Assembly (NCBI GenBank): GCA_900470285.1
Contig: UCAG01000002.1
Coordinates: forward strand, 217,045 to 281,044
Length of the DNA stretch: 64,000 nucleotides
Source: Hyphomicrobiales bacterium
GTDB taxonomy: Bacteria > Pseudomonadota > Alphaproteobacteria > Rhizobiales > Rhizobiaceae
Direction: 5' to 3'
In this document: positions 57,293 through 64,000 of the stretch, piece after piece
Layout: every line of letters starts with the position of its first letter
How positions within the stretch are numbered: position 1 is the stretch's first letter
Program-made: the position numbers and the translations under genes
The notes under the pieces: generated by a model
Databases searched by the model: none
What the model was told of the DNA's origin: nothing
The model's input: only the letters and a program-made list of their open reading frames with translations

Positions 57293-57311
57293 AAACTTTA
57301 AGTATTTAAGC

Positions 57312-58004
57312 TTATTTCAAACTACAACAAATACGGCTGATGATTTCCGCCACACGCGGATTATCCAGACTGCGGCGTGCAGAGACCAGACAAGCCTGCG
57401 ATTTCAGCATAATGCCGTCATCCAGAATCTTCAGTCTATTAGCGCGCAATGTTGAACCGGTGGAAGTAATATCTACGATAATATCTGCGGAACCGGCTGC
57501 CGGTGCACCTTCGGTAGCACCCAAGCTCTCAACAATACGGTAAACCTGAATACCGTGCTTCTGAGAGAAAAACTGCTGTGTCAGCCGCCAATATTTGGTG
57601 GCAATCCGCAAACGGCGTCCATGACGCTGACGGAAATCTGCCGCTACATCATCCAGATCGGCCATTGTCGCAACATCGTGCCAGACTTCCGGCACAGCTA
57701 CGATCACATCCGCATGGCCAAAGCCAAGCTGCGTTTCAATCTGCACTTTTTCATCGGCACGTGCCAGCGTCTCACGAATAAGATCTTCACCGGTTACACC
57801 GAGATCAACCGTGCCATAACCCAGTTCACGGGCAATTTCTGACGCGGAGAGAAACAAAATATCCACATCATCCACGCCTTCAATACGGGCGCGGTAATTG
57901 CGGTCATCTTCCGGCAGAACCACATGCAATCCGGCTTTCGCCATGACTGCAATTGTCTGCTCTTTCAGACGGCCTTTAGAAGGCAAAGCCAGTGTTACAG
58001 TCAT
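57312..58004 (-). CDS. hisG: ATP phosphoribosyltransferase, short form
   Basis: The 230-residue protein catalyses the first step of histidine biosynthesis. It has [51 protein letters not shown] and the PRPP-binding [20 protein letters not shown]. It lacks the C-terminal regulatory ACT-like domain of long-form HisG, so it needs HisZ, which is encoded just upstream and overlaps its start by ATGA. The ATG at 58004 is used. Confidence 0.95.
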   Translation of the reverse strand: MTVTLALPSKGRLKEQTIAVMAKAGLHVVLPEDDRNYRARIEGVDDVDILFLSASEIARELGYGTVDLGVTGEDLIRETLARADEKVQIETQLGFGHADVIVAVPEVWHDVATMADLDDVAADFRQRHGRRLRIATKYWRLTQQFFSQKHGIQVYRIVESLGATEGAPAAGSADIIVDITSTGSTLRANRLKILDDGIMLKSQACLVSARRSLDNPRVAEIISRICCSLK

Positions 58005-59143
58005 GAGCGTGCTCCTGCCTGTGTTGCTTCTGCACATTTTTGCAAACGATCGAGCCAGATGGAAAAACCAACGCCGGAAATACGCTCTTTCGCGCCCAGC
58101 ATCGTCAGCAAGCGATCATAGCGTCCGCCACCGACAATCACGCCACAATCAGCATCACGACTGGTAATTTCGTAAACCAGACCGGTATAATAATCGAGCG
58201 GGCGGCCAAAACCTGCATCATAAGCGATAATGCCAAGATCAATACCAGTCTTACGCATTTCATCAACACGTTTGCCGAAGCTCTGCAATGCAGCGCCGAG
58301 ATCAAGACCGTTTTGCTCGGCAAATTCTGTCAGCTGTGCAGTCGCCTGTTCCAGCGGCACGCGAATGGACAGAAATGTCTTAAGCGCCGTCAGTACCCGA
58401 TCTGCCAACTGAACCGCAGCCAGCTGCTGCTTTTCCATCAGACGCCGTGCAATTTCAGAAGGACTGCGGCCCGCGGCTGGCGAAATACCTGCAACCTGCA
58501 TTTCCTGCGCAAGTGCCGTGACCAAAGCATCTTCGCCCTGCTCATCAACAATCTGACGCAAACGCTCAGGAATAACATTACCAAGACGCGGCGATGCCAA
58601 ATCCTGCAAGGCCAGCTCCAGCAGTTCAGCACTGCCAAAAGCACGTGCCAATTTTTTCTGCCAGCCGCGCGGCAGGCCGAGAGATGCCAGAACAGCTTCA
58701 AACACAGACTGATCGCCGAGCAGAACCTGCAATGATGCATGGGGGGCAGCCTGACGCACAGCATTCAGAGCATCGCTCAGAGAGCGCGCATCTGAGGCAG
58801 GTTCGTTATCGCCGCCAAGATCTTCAATACCGGCCTGATGAAAGCTTGTACCACCTTCACGACGCTGACGGAAAACCTCACCAATATAGGAATAGCGTTT
58901 TGGTGTGGCTGCATTCAGCGCAATATGATTGCGGCAGACCGGAATGGTAAATTCCGGACGCAGGCACAGACTGTCGCCATTCTCATTCTCGGTCAGGAAA
59001 ATCCGGCTGCGCAGATCCTCACCGGCCATATCCAGAAACGGATCAGCCGGTTGCAGGATCGGAATATCAACGGCTTCACTCGACGTGGTTGCAAAATAAG
59101 ACGCCAGATCAGCGGCAATATCTGCTGTTTGACGATTGCTCAT
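58001..59143 (-). CDS. hisZ: ATP phosphoribosyltransferase regulatory subunit HisZ
   Basis: The 380-residue protein is a histidyl-tRNA-synthetase-like regulatory subunit that forms a hetero-octamer with short HisG and mediates histidine feedback. It has the class II synthetase-like blocks [48 protein letters not shown] and [32 protein letters not shown], but lacks the C-terminal anticodon-binding domain of HisS. It lies one base after hisS and overlaps hisG by four bases, forming a hisS-hisZ-hisG set. Confidence 0.94.
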   Translation of the reverse strand: MSNRQTADIAADLASYFATTSSEAVDIPILQPADPFLDMAGEDLRSRIFLTENENGDSLCLRPEFTIPVCRNHIALNAATPKRYSYIGEVFRQRREGGTSFHQAGIEDLGGDNEPASDARSLSDALNAVRQAAPHASLQVLLGDQSVFEAVLASLGLPRGWQKKLARAFGSAELLELALQDLASPRLGNVIPERLRQIVDEQGEDALVTALAQEMQVAGISPAAGRSPSEIARRLMEKQQLAAVQLADRVLTALKTFLSIRVPLEQATAQLTEFAEQNGLDLGAALQSFGKRVDEMRKTGIDLGIIAYDAGFGRPLDYYTGLVYEITSRDADCGVIVGGGRYDRLLTMLGAKERISGVGFSIWLDRLQKCAEATQAGARS

Positions 59144-59144
59144 T

Positions 59145-60668
59145 TTAGTTCGCCTGCCTGCTTCGTTCCTGCAAACGATCCTCAGCCTGCTCAGCCAGAA
59201 TACGCTTCACTTCCGCAACCAGATCAGCTTCTTTGACAGTGATCTGCGCCGGACGGCTTGCACGCCATTCCTCATTGCTTTCGATCTCGCCGGAAAGACG
59301 CTTACCCTCGATCAGATCCTTGATCTGGATTTCGCCGTTGGCACGCTCATCACCGCCCTGAATAATCGCAAGCGGCGCATTGCGGCGATCTGCATATTTC
59401 AGCTGATTACCGAATTTCTTCCAGTTGCCCTGATACATCTCGGCGCGGATGCCGGCATCACGCAGATCCTGCGTGAATTTCTGATAGCGTCCAAGACTTT
59501 CGGCATCACCATCCATTACAGTAATGACAACCGGCGCCATTGCATCTTCTGTGCCGAGCTTGCCGAGGTTTTTCAACGCAGTCATTAGGCGGGAAACACC
59601 GATCGAGAAACCTGTTGCCGGAACCGGCTGGCCGCGGAAACGCGATACCAGTCCATCGTAACGACCACCGCCGCCAACAGAACCGAACACGACTTTTTCA
59701 CCCTTTTCATTGGTGACATCGAACTGCAGCTCAGCTTCATAGACAGGGCCGGTGTAATATTCGAGACCACGCACAACGGACGGATCAATTTTGACACGAC
59801 CGGCATAGCCGCCTGCATCAAACAAAATCTGCATCTGTGCGAGTTCTTCAACGCCTTCTGTGCCACGGGCATTGCCTTCAACAACAGCACGTAAATTCGC
59901 GATGGTCTGCTGACCATCTTCCGTACCGGCAGCGGTAAAGTCGAGCACTTTGGCAATCGCCGCAGCATCCAGACCTGCACCTTTCGTGAAATCGCCAGAT
60001 TCATCGCGACGGCCTTCGCCGAGCAGCAGCTTCACGCCTTCTTCGCCAAATTTGTCGAGCTTGTCGATGGCGCGCAATACATTCAAACGACGTCCGGCAT
60101 TATCATCACCAGCCAGACCAATCGCTTCCAGCACGCCGTCGAGAACCTTACGATTATTGACGCGGATCATATAATCACCGCGCTGAATGCCAAGACGCTC
60201 CAGCGTATCCGCTGCCATCATGCACATTTCCGCATCGGCAGACACGCCCGGCGCGCCAACCGTATCGGCGTCAAACTGCATAAACTGACGGAAACGACCA
60301 GGGCCCGGTTTTTCATTGCGGAATACCCAGCCATTGCGATAGGTGCGGAACGGCAGCTGAATTTCATTGAAATTCTCAGCCACATGACGCGCCAGCGGTG
60401 CAGTCAGATCATAGCGCAGCGACAGCCATTGTTCGTCATCATCCTGCAGCGAAAAAACGCCTTCATTCGGACGATCCTGATCCGGCAGGAATTTGCCCAA
60501 AGCATCAGTATATTCAACAAGCGGCGTTTCAATCGGATCAAAACCGTAACGCTCATAAACCTCACGGATTGTCGCCAGCATCTTCTCGGCAGCACGCAGA
60601 TCATGAGGCTCACGGTCCACAAAGCCGCGCGGCAACCGCGCTTTCATCTTCTCCGCTTTATTTGCCAT
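59145..60668 (-). CDS. hisS: Histidyl-tRNA synthetase
   Basis: The 507-residue class II synthetase charges tRNA-His. It shows [21 protein letters not shown], motif 2-like [25 protein letters not shown] and the histidine-specific [14 protein letters not shown] and [30 protein letters not shown]-terminal anticodon-binding domain follows from about residue 390. It is about 80 residues longer than E. coli HisS, as in many alphaproteobacteria. It heads the his set. Confidence 0.95.
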   Translation of the reverse strand: MANKAEKMKARLPRGFVDREPHDLRAAEKMLATIREVYERYGFDPIETPLVEYTDALGKFLPDQDRPNEGVFSLQDDDEQWLSLRYDLTAPLARHVAENFNEIQLPFRTYRNGWVFRNEKPGPGRFRQFMQFDADTVGAPGVSADAEMCMMAADTLERLGIQRGDYMIRVNNRKVLDGVLEAIGLAGDDNAGRRLNVLRAIDKLDKFGEEGVKLLLGEGRRDESGDFTKGAGLDAAAIAKVLDFTAAGTEDGQQTIANLRAVVEGNARGTEGVEELAQMQILFDAGGYAGRVKIDPSVVRGLEYYTGPVYEAELQFDVTNEKGEKVVFGSVGGGGRYDGLVSRFRGQPVPATGFSIGVSRLMTALKNLGKLGTEDAMAPVVITVMDGDAESLGRYQKFTQDLRDAGIRAEMYQGNWKKFGNQLKYADRRNAPLAIIQGGDERANGEIQIKDLIEGKRLSGEIESNEEWRASRPAQITVKEADLVAEVKRILAEQAEDRLQERSRQAN

Positions 60669-60791
60669 GATACTGATCCGCTAAACTTGAGTTATCTTGA
60701 AGATTAAATGCCTTAATATCCTTGAAAGGCGCGTATGTTTCCTAACCGATCAGTTTGCATGCGGCAAGAGTAAGATCCGTGCAGAAACACA

Positions 60792-61442
60792 TTATGCAGG
60801 CCGCACAAAATCCTGCCGCAAGCGTTCAATCACAGGGCGGCAATAACAGCCTTCCAGATGATCATTCACCAGCCCCATTGCCTGCATAAAAGCATAAACC
60901 GTCGTCGGGCCGACAAATGACCAGCCACGCTTCTTCAAATCCTTGCTGATACGGGTAGAAATCTCGGTTAAAGGATTAGCTTTATAGGCCGCCAGATCAA
61001 ACCGCACCGGCCGGTCTTTCGGCTGCGGCTCAAAGCTCCAGAAATAAGCAGCCAGCGAACCTTTCTCAGCAATCAGGTCAATCGCACGTCCTGCATTATT
61101 AATCGCTGATTTGATTTTGCCGCGATGGCGTACAATGCCCTTATCCTGCATCAGACGTTCAACATCTTCCTCAGTAAACTGCGTCATTTTATGAAAATCA
61201 AACTCTGCAAAAGCACGACGGAAATTTTCACGTTTACGCAGGATCGTCAGCCATGACAGGCCCGACTGAAAGCCCTCCAGACATATTTTCTCGAAAAGAC
61301 GGCGATCATTATCAACCGGAAATCCCCATTCCGTATCATGGTAAAGCAGATAATCCGGCAAACCGCCATGCCATCCGCAGCGTACCCGCCCATCTTCCCC
61401 CAAATGCAACCCCGTCTCCAGAACCGGTATATCCTGCCCCAT
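60792..61442 (-). CDS. tag: DNA-3-methyladenine glycosylase I
   Basis: The 216-residue enzyme removes 3-methyladenine from DNA by base excision. It has VRCGWHGGLPDYLLYHDTEWGFP, LFEKICLEGFQSGLSWLTILRKRENFR and the C-terminal FVGPTTVYAFMQAMGLVNDHLEGCYCR, including the Cys/His zinc ligands of Tag (the early C and H, and late H and C). An N-terminal extension of about 18 residues precedes the usual start. Single gene. Confidence 0.93.
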   Translation of the reverse strand: MGQDIPVLETGLHLGEDGRVRCGWHGGLPDYLLYHDTEWGFPVDNDRRLFEKICLEGFQSGLSWLTILRKRENFRRAFAEFDFHKMTQFTEEDVERLMQDKGIVRHRGKIKSAINNAGRAIDLIAEKGSLAAYFWSFEPQPKDRPVRFDLAAYKANPLTEISTRISKDLKKRGWSFVGPTTVYAFMQAMGLVNDHLEGCYCRPVIERLRQDFVRPA

Positions 61443-61745
61443 TACTCACCTGCACAATCCCTGCTTAAACCAATGAGTCTCTCTATAACATATTTCATTT
61501 GACATGGAACAAAAAAAGAACATATCTTCCGTTTCAAGATGGAATGCAGTTGCGAAACCCAACCAAGAATATTTACCTGCTGATAACCAAAAGAGAAAGT
61601 TTTCACCGCATTCGTGCATCCGCAAGGCAGTGATTCACCTTTTCAAAAGGGTCAGGCATCACAGTCGGGGCAAAGGAATCTGCATGCCTCGCCTGCTGAA
61701 CAGTGCATCACAGTTTCAGGCATGACTTCAACACAGGACGATCTG
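61443..61745. other. Divergent intergenic region between tag and the L,D-transpeptidase gene
   Basis: The 303 bases contain A+T-rich stretches (61480-61600). An upstream in-frame extension of the transpeptidase reading lacks a signal peptide and ribosome site, so I treat it as non-coding. No terminator or RNA is apparent. Confidence 0.45.
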
Positions 61746-62579
61746 ATGAAACCACGTCATCTGCTGCTGATCGCATCCATTGCTGCTTTTGCCCTGTCCG
61801 CCATTTCAGCTGGCGGCGCATTTGCCAATGACCGTTATGCCACACCGCCGCCTCTGGTTCTCAGCCCTGATCTGAGTGCGCCCTGGGTCACTCAATTGCA
61901 GCCTCAACGTTATACCACACAGCTTGCGCCATCAAAGCCGCGTATCTACCGCAACAGCGGACCACAAGATATTCAGGCACCGGTGCAGCGCTCATACACA
62001 AACCAGCAAGCACGCACAAAACAGGATAAGACCCTGCGCCGGAATGCAGCCTATCAACAGGGTTCATTCATCCATACCAGCGCGACAGCAGCGCAAAACC
62101 CTGCAAAGGCCGCAGGTGGTATGAACCCGATTTATCTGCCGCAGGAAGTTGATTACACAGCCTCCCACAAATCCGGAACAATCGTTATCGATACAAAGAA
62201 CAAGTTTCTGTATCTTGTCGGGAGCAATGGCAAAGCCCGCCGCTATGGCGTAGGCGTTGGTAAAGAAGGTTTCGGCTGGAAAGGCACAGAAACTGTGAGC
62301 CGCAAAGCCGAATGGCCGACTTGGCACCCGCCGAAAGAAATGATTGCCCGTGAACGCAAGAAAGGCCGCATTCTTCCTGTCCGCATGGAAGGCGGCATTG
62401 CCAATCCGCTCGGCGCACGCGCGCTGTATTTAGGCAATACGCTTTATCGTATTCACGGCACCAATGCGCCATCGACCATCGGGCGGGCGGTATCTTCCGG
62501 CTGCATCCGTATGCGTAATCAGGATGTGGAAGACCTCTATGAACGGGTGCCGGTGGGCACGAAAGTCGTCGTTCTCTGA
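61746..62579 (+). CDS. L,D-transpeptidase, YkuD family
   Basis: The 277-residue protein has a signal peptide (LLLIASIAAFALSAISAGGAFA) and a Pro/Gln/Thr-rich linker of about 85 residues, then a YkuD domain: GTIVIDTKNKFLYLVGSNGKARRYGVGVGKEGFGWKGT and the active site HGTNAPSTIGRAVSSGCIRM with His and Cys253. It makes 3-3 cross-links in peptidoglycan or attaches outer-membrane proteins to it, in the periplasm. The ATG at 61746 follows AGGACG. Which of the two reactions it performs is not clear. Confidence 0.9.
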   Translation: MKPRHLLLIASIAAFALSAISAGGAFANDRYATPPPLVLSPDLSAPWVTQLQPQRYTTQLAPSKPRIYRNSGPQDIQAPVQRSYTNQQARTKQDKTLRRNAAYQQGSFIHTSATAAQNPAKAAGGMNPIYLPQEVDYTASHKSGTIVIDTKNKFLYLVGSNGKARRYGVGVGKEGFGWKGTETVSRKAEWPTWHPPKEMIARERKKGRILPVRMEGGIANPLGARALYLGNTLYRIHGTNAPSTIGRAVSSGCIRMRNQDVEDLYERVPVGTKVVVL

Positions 62580-62928
62580 AGCTGCCCTGCAGAACTGAGT
62601 AAAATTTCTGCTTAAACGCCTCAAAATCAGAAGCCCTGCATCAAACGATGATGCAGGGCTTTTCTATTCATCGCATGGCAAATTGCGGCTATATTCGCAT
62701 CTCGCCTCCGACCCTCTGTCCGGCATTACATGGCGAAAGAAGAAATCTGTCCGGTGACAGACAGGCTTGCGAAAAACCACCCCCAAGAATTTATCGCTTT
62801 TGACATAAGCCGGACTTGCAAAAACTGTAAGAACTGATTCAAGATTAGGTTCTGCAAAGTGCTTCGCCGGCCCATCCCAAATAATGCGATGAAATTACCG
62901 GCGCAAAAAACAGAAAAGGAATAAGGAC
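62580..62928. other. Intergenic region between the L,D-transpeptidase and the aldo/keto reductase
   Basis: A terminator follows the first gene (62631-62665). The remaining 260 bases show no gene; the promoter of the reductase should lie here. Confidence 0.5.
62631..62665 (+). terminator. Terminator of the L,D-transpeptidase gene
   Basis: AAGCCCTGCATCA and TGATGCAGGGCTT form a perfect 13-bp stem with a 5-base loop (AACGA), followed by TTTCTATT. Confidence 0.88.
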
Positions 62929-63753
62929 ATGACCGTAGCTGCGATCAAACTGAACGACGGCAACTCCATTCCGCAACTGGGTTTCGGTGTATGGCAGATC
63001 AGCGATGAAGAAGCCGTCGCCAGTGTGACAACCGCGCTTGAAACCGGCTACCGTCACATTGATACTGCCGCAATTTACAAGAATGAAAAGGGTGTCGGTC
63101 AGGCAATCCGTAATTCCGGCATCGCACGTCAGGATATTTTTCTGACAACGAAAGTCTGGAATGACGATCAGGGTTATGATTCCACTCTGAAGGCTTTCGA
63201 TGCTTCGGCTGAGCGCCTCGGCACAGATTATTTTGATCTTTATCTCATTCACTGGCCAATGCCGAATAAAGATAAATTCCTTGATACATGGCGCGCACTC
63301 ATCAAATTGCGTGAAGAAGGCCGTGTGAAATCAATCGGCGTTTCCAATTTCCGCACCGCTGATCTGCAGCGTATTTTACGTGAAACAGATGTTGTACCAG
63401 CCATAAATCAGATAGAACTGCATCCATACTTCCAGCAGGATAATCTGCGCCAGTTCCATCAGCAGCATAATATCGCCACAGAAGCATGGAGCCCGCTCGG
63501 ACAGGGTAAAATTCTGGATAATCCGGTTTTAAAAGCCATTGCGGCCAACCATGGCAAATCTGTCGCTCAGGTCATTCTGCGCTGGCATCTGGATATCGGC
63601 AATGTTGTCATTCCAAAATCGGTCACCCCTGCCCGCATTAAAGAAAATTTTGAAGTCACAGATTTCAAACTTCTGGGCATTGAACATGATGAAATCGACA
63701 AGCTGGATGCCTCTGACGGACGCATCGGACCAGATCCGACAACCTTCGGCTAA
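62929..63753 (+). CDS. Aldo/keto reductase
   Basis: The 274-residue enzyme reduces aldehydes or ketones with NADPH. The catalytic tetrad is present: Asp45 and Tyr50 (RHIDTAAIYKNE), Lys75 (LTTKVW) and His108 (LYLIHWP), with the family signature GVGQAIRNSG and the cofactor-binding VIPKSVTPARIKENFEV near the C-terminus. Length and sequence fit the AKR5 (2,5-diketo-D-gluconate reductase-like) group; the physiological substrate is unknown. The ATG follows AAAAGGAATAAGGAC. Single gene with a terminator. Confidence 0.92.
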   Translation: MTVAAIKLNDGNSIPQLGFGVWQISDEEAVASVTTALETGYRHIDTAAIYKNEKGVGQAIRNSGIARQDIFLTTKVWNDDQGYDSTLKAFDASAERLGTDYFDLYLIHWPMPNKDKFLDTWRALIKLREEGRVKSIGVSNFRTADLQRILRETDVVPAINQIELHPYFQQDNLRQFHQQHNIATEAWSPLGQGKILDNPVLKAIAANHGKSVAQVILRWHLDIGNVVIPKSVTPARIKENFEVTDFKLLGIEHDEIDKLDASDGRIGPDPTTFG

Positions 63754-63807
63754 TCCGCATTAAGCTGGAGCCCGGCATATATTTTTCAGAATTCTGACTG
63801 ACCAGTG

Positions 63808-63842
63808 AAGCACTCGTATAGTTTTATACGGGTGCTTTTATC
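63808..63842 (+). terminator. Terminator of the aldo/keto reductase gene
   Basis: AAGCACTCGTATA and TATACGGGTGCTT pair over 13 positions with one T-G wobble and a GTTT loop, followed by TTATCTTT. Confidence 0.85.
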
Positions 63843-63849
63843 TTTAACG

Positions 63850-64000
63850 CCGAAAAAATCGAGAAAACCTCAAATCAAAAAAACAATATACAAATCAAAT
63901 AAAATATTTAATATAATTTTACTTAAATAATAAATTAATAAACAAATATTTATTAAATAATCTAATTTTATAAATACAAAATAATATAAAATTAATTAAC
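63850..64000. other. Extremely AT-rich tail of the window
   Basis: The last 150 bases consist almost entirely of A and T (runs such as AAATAATAAATTAATAAAC), far from the rest of the window. No gene, hairpin or repeat with a clear period is visible. It may be a long intergenic or horizontally acquired stretch, or a nucleoid-protein-binding region continuing beyond the window. Confidence 0.7.

Overview
The window reads as chromosomal DNA of an alphaproteobacterium of the order Hyphomicrobiales (Rhizobiales), most likely in or near the family Brucellaceae. Pointers are the type II lumazine synthase (RibH2) behind an FMN riboswitch, short-form HisG with HisZ, a CIRCE-controlled groESL, the pmbA-cysQ-DUF4170-DUF374-waaA-lpxK block next to DUF2093 and mutL, and roughly 105-bp intergenic palindromic elements that resemble Bru-RS/RIME repeats. 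Base composition looks close to half G+C by eye, lower than classical Brucella, so a relative such as Pseudochrobactrum is possible; this is an inference. I see no prophage, insertion sequence, CRISPR array or conjugative gene.

Layout. 1-1.8 kb: a small monooxygenase-fold protein and glutathione-independent formaldehyde dehydrogenase (fdhA). 1.8-6.4 kb, minus strand: a complete branched-chain amino acid/amide-type ABC importer in the order binding protein, LivH, LivM, LivG, LivF. 6.8-7.4 kb: an IalB-family secreted protein. 7.4-15.9 kb, minus strand: a sugar operon led by a ROK regulator, then xylose isomerase, a TIM-barrel epimerase, a Gfo/Idh/MocA dehydrogenase and a ribose-type ABC importer. 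16.3 kb: tRNA-Gln(CUG). 16.6-19.1 kb: Ppx/GppA phosphatase and RlmE. 19-27 kb: an MFS exporter, a 33-residue candidate microprotein, the FMN riboswitch and ribH2, fdhD, a DUF442 protein, mutL, DUF2093 and two GNAT acetyltransferases. 27-33 kb, minus strand: lipid A/Kdo genes (lpxK, waaA), an acyltransferase, DUF4170, a CysQ-like phosphatase and PmbA/TldE. 33.7-42.8 kb: a CPA2 antiporter, an M16 protease pair, rsmD, an RluB-type synthase, tadA and a lipoprotein. 43-49 kb: ileS, a MipA-family porin-like protein, ribF and a HAD hydrolase. 49.6-54 kb: a TadG-like VWA protein and groESL. 54.6-63.8 kb: a small hypothetical protein, fumC, DoxX, hisS-hisZ-hisG, tag, an L,D-transpeptidase and an aldo/keto reductase. 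The last 150 bases are extremely AT-rich.

How the genes work together. Most of the window is housekeeping: translation and RNA modification (ileS, hisS, tadA, rsmD, rlmE, the RluB-like enzyme), protein quality control (groESL, PmbA, the M16 pair), envelope synthesis (lpxK, waaA, DUF374, L,D-transpeptidase, MipA), flavin supply (ribH2, ribF) and histidine biosynthesis. The two importer operons are the accessory nutrient-uptake part.

The most unusual signal is at gene 3' ends. In livF, xylA and groEL the stop codon lies in or beside a short stem-loop, and that stop-codon/stem-loop unit is repeated just downstream (four copies at about 27 bp, two at 30 bp, two at 75 bp). I also find mosaic RIME/Bru-RS-like elements, one carrying an extra perfect 14-bp inverted repeat and one supplying the stop codon of the MFS gene, and two candidate operators upstream of the ROK operon and of fdhD.
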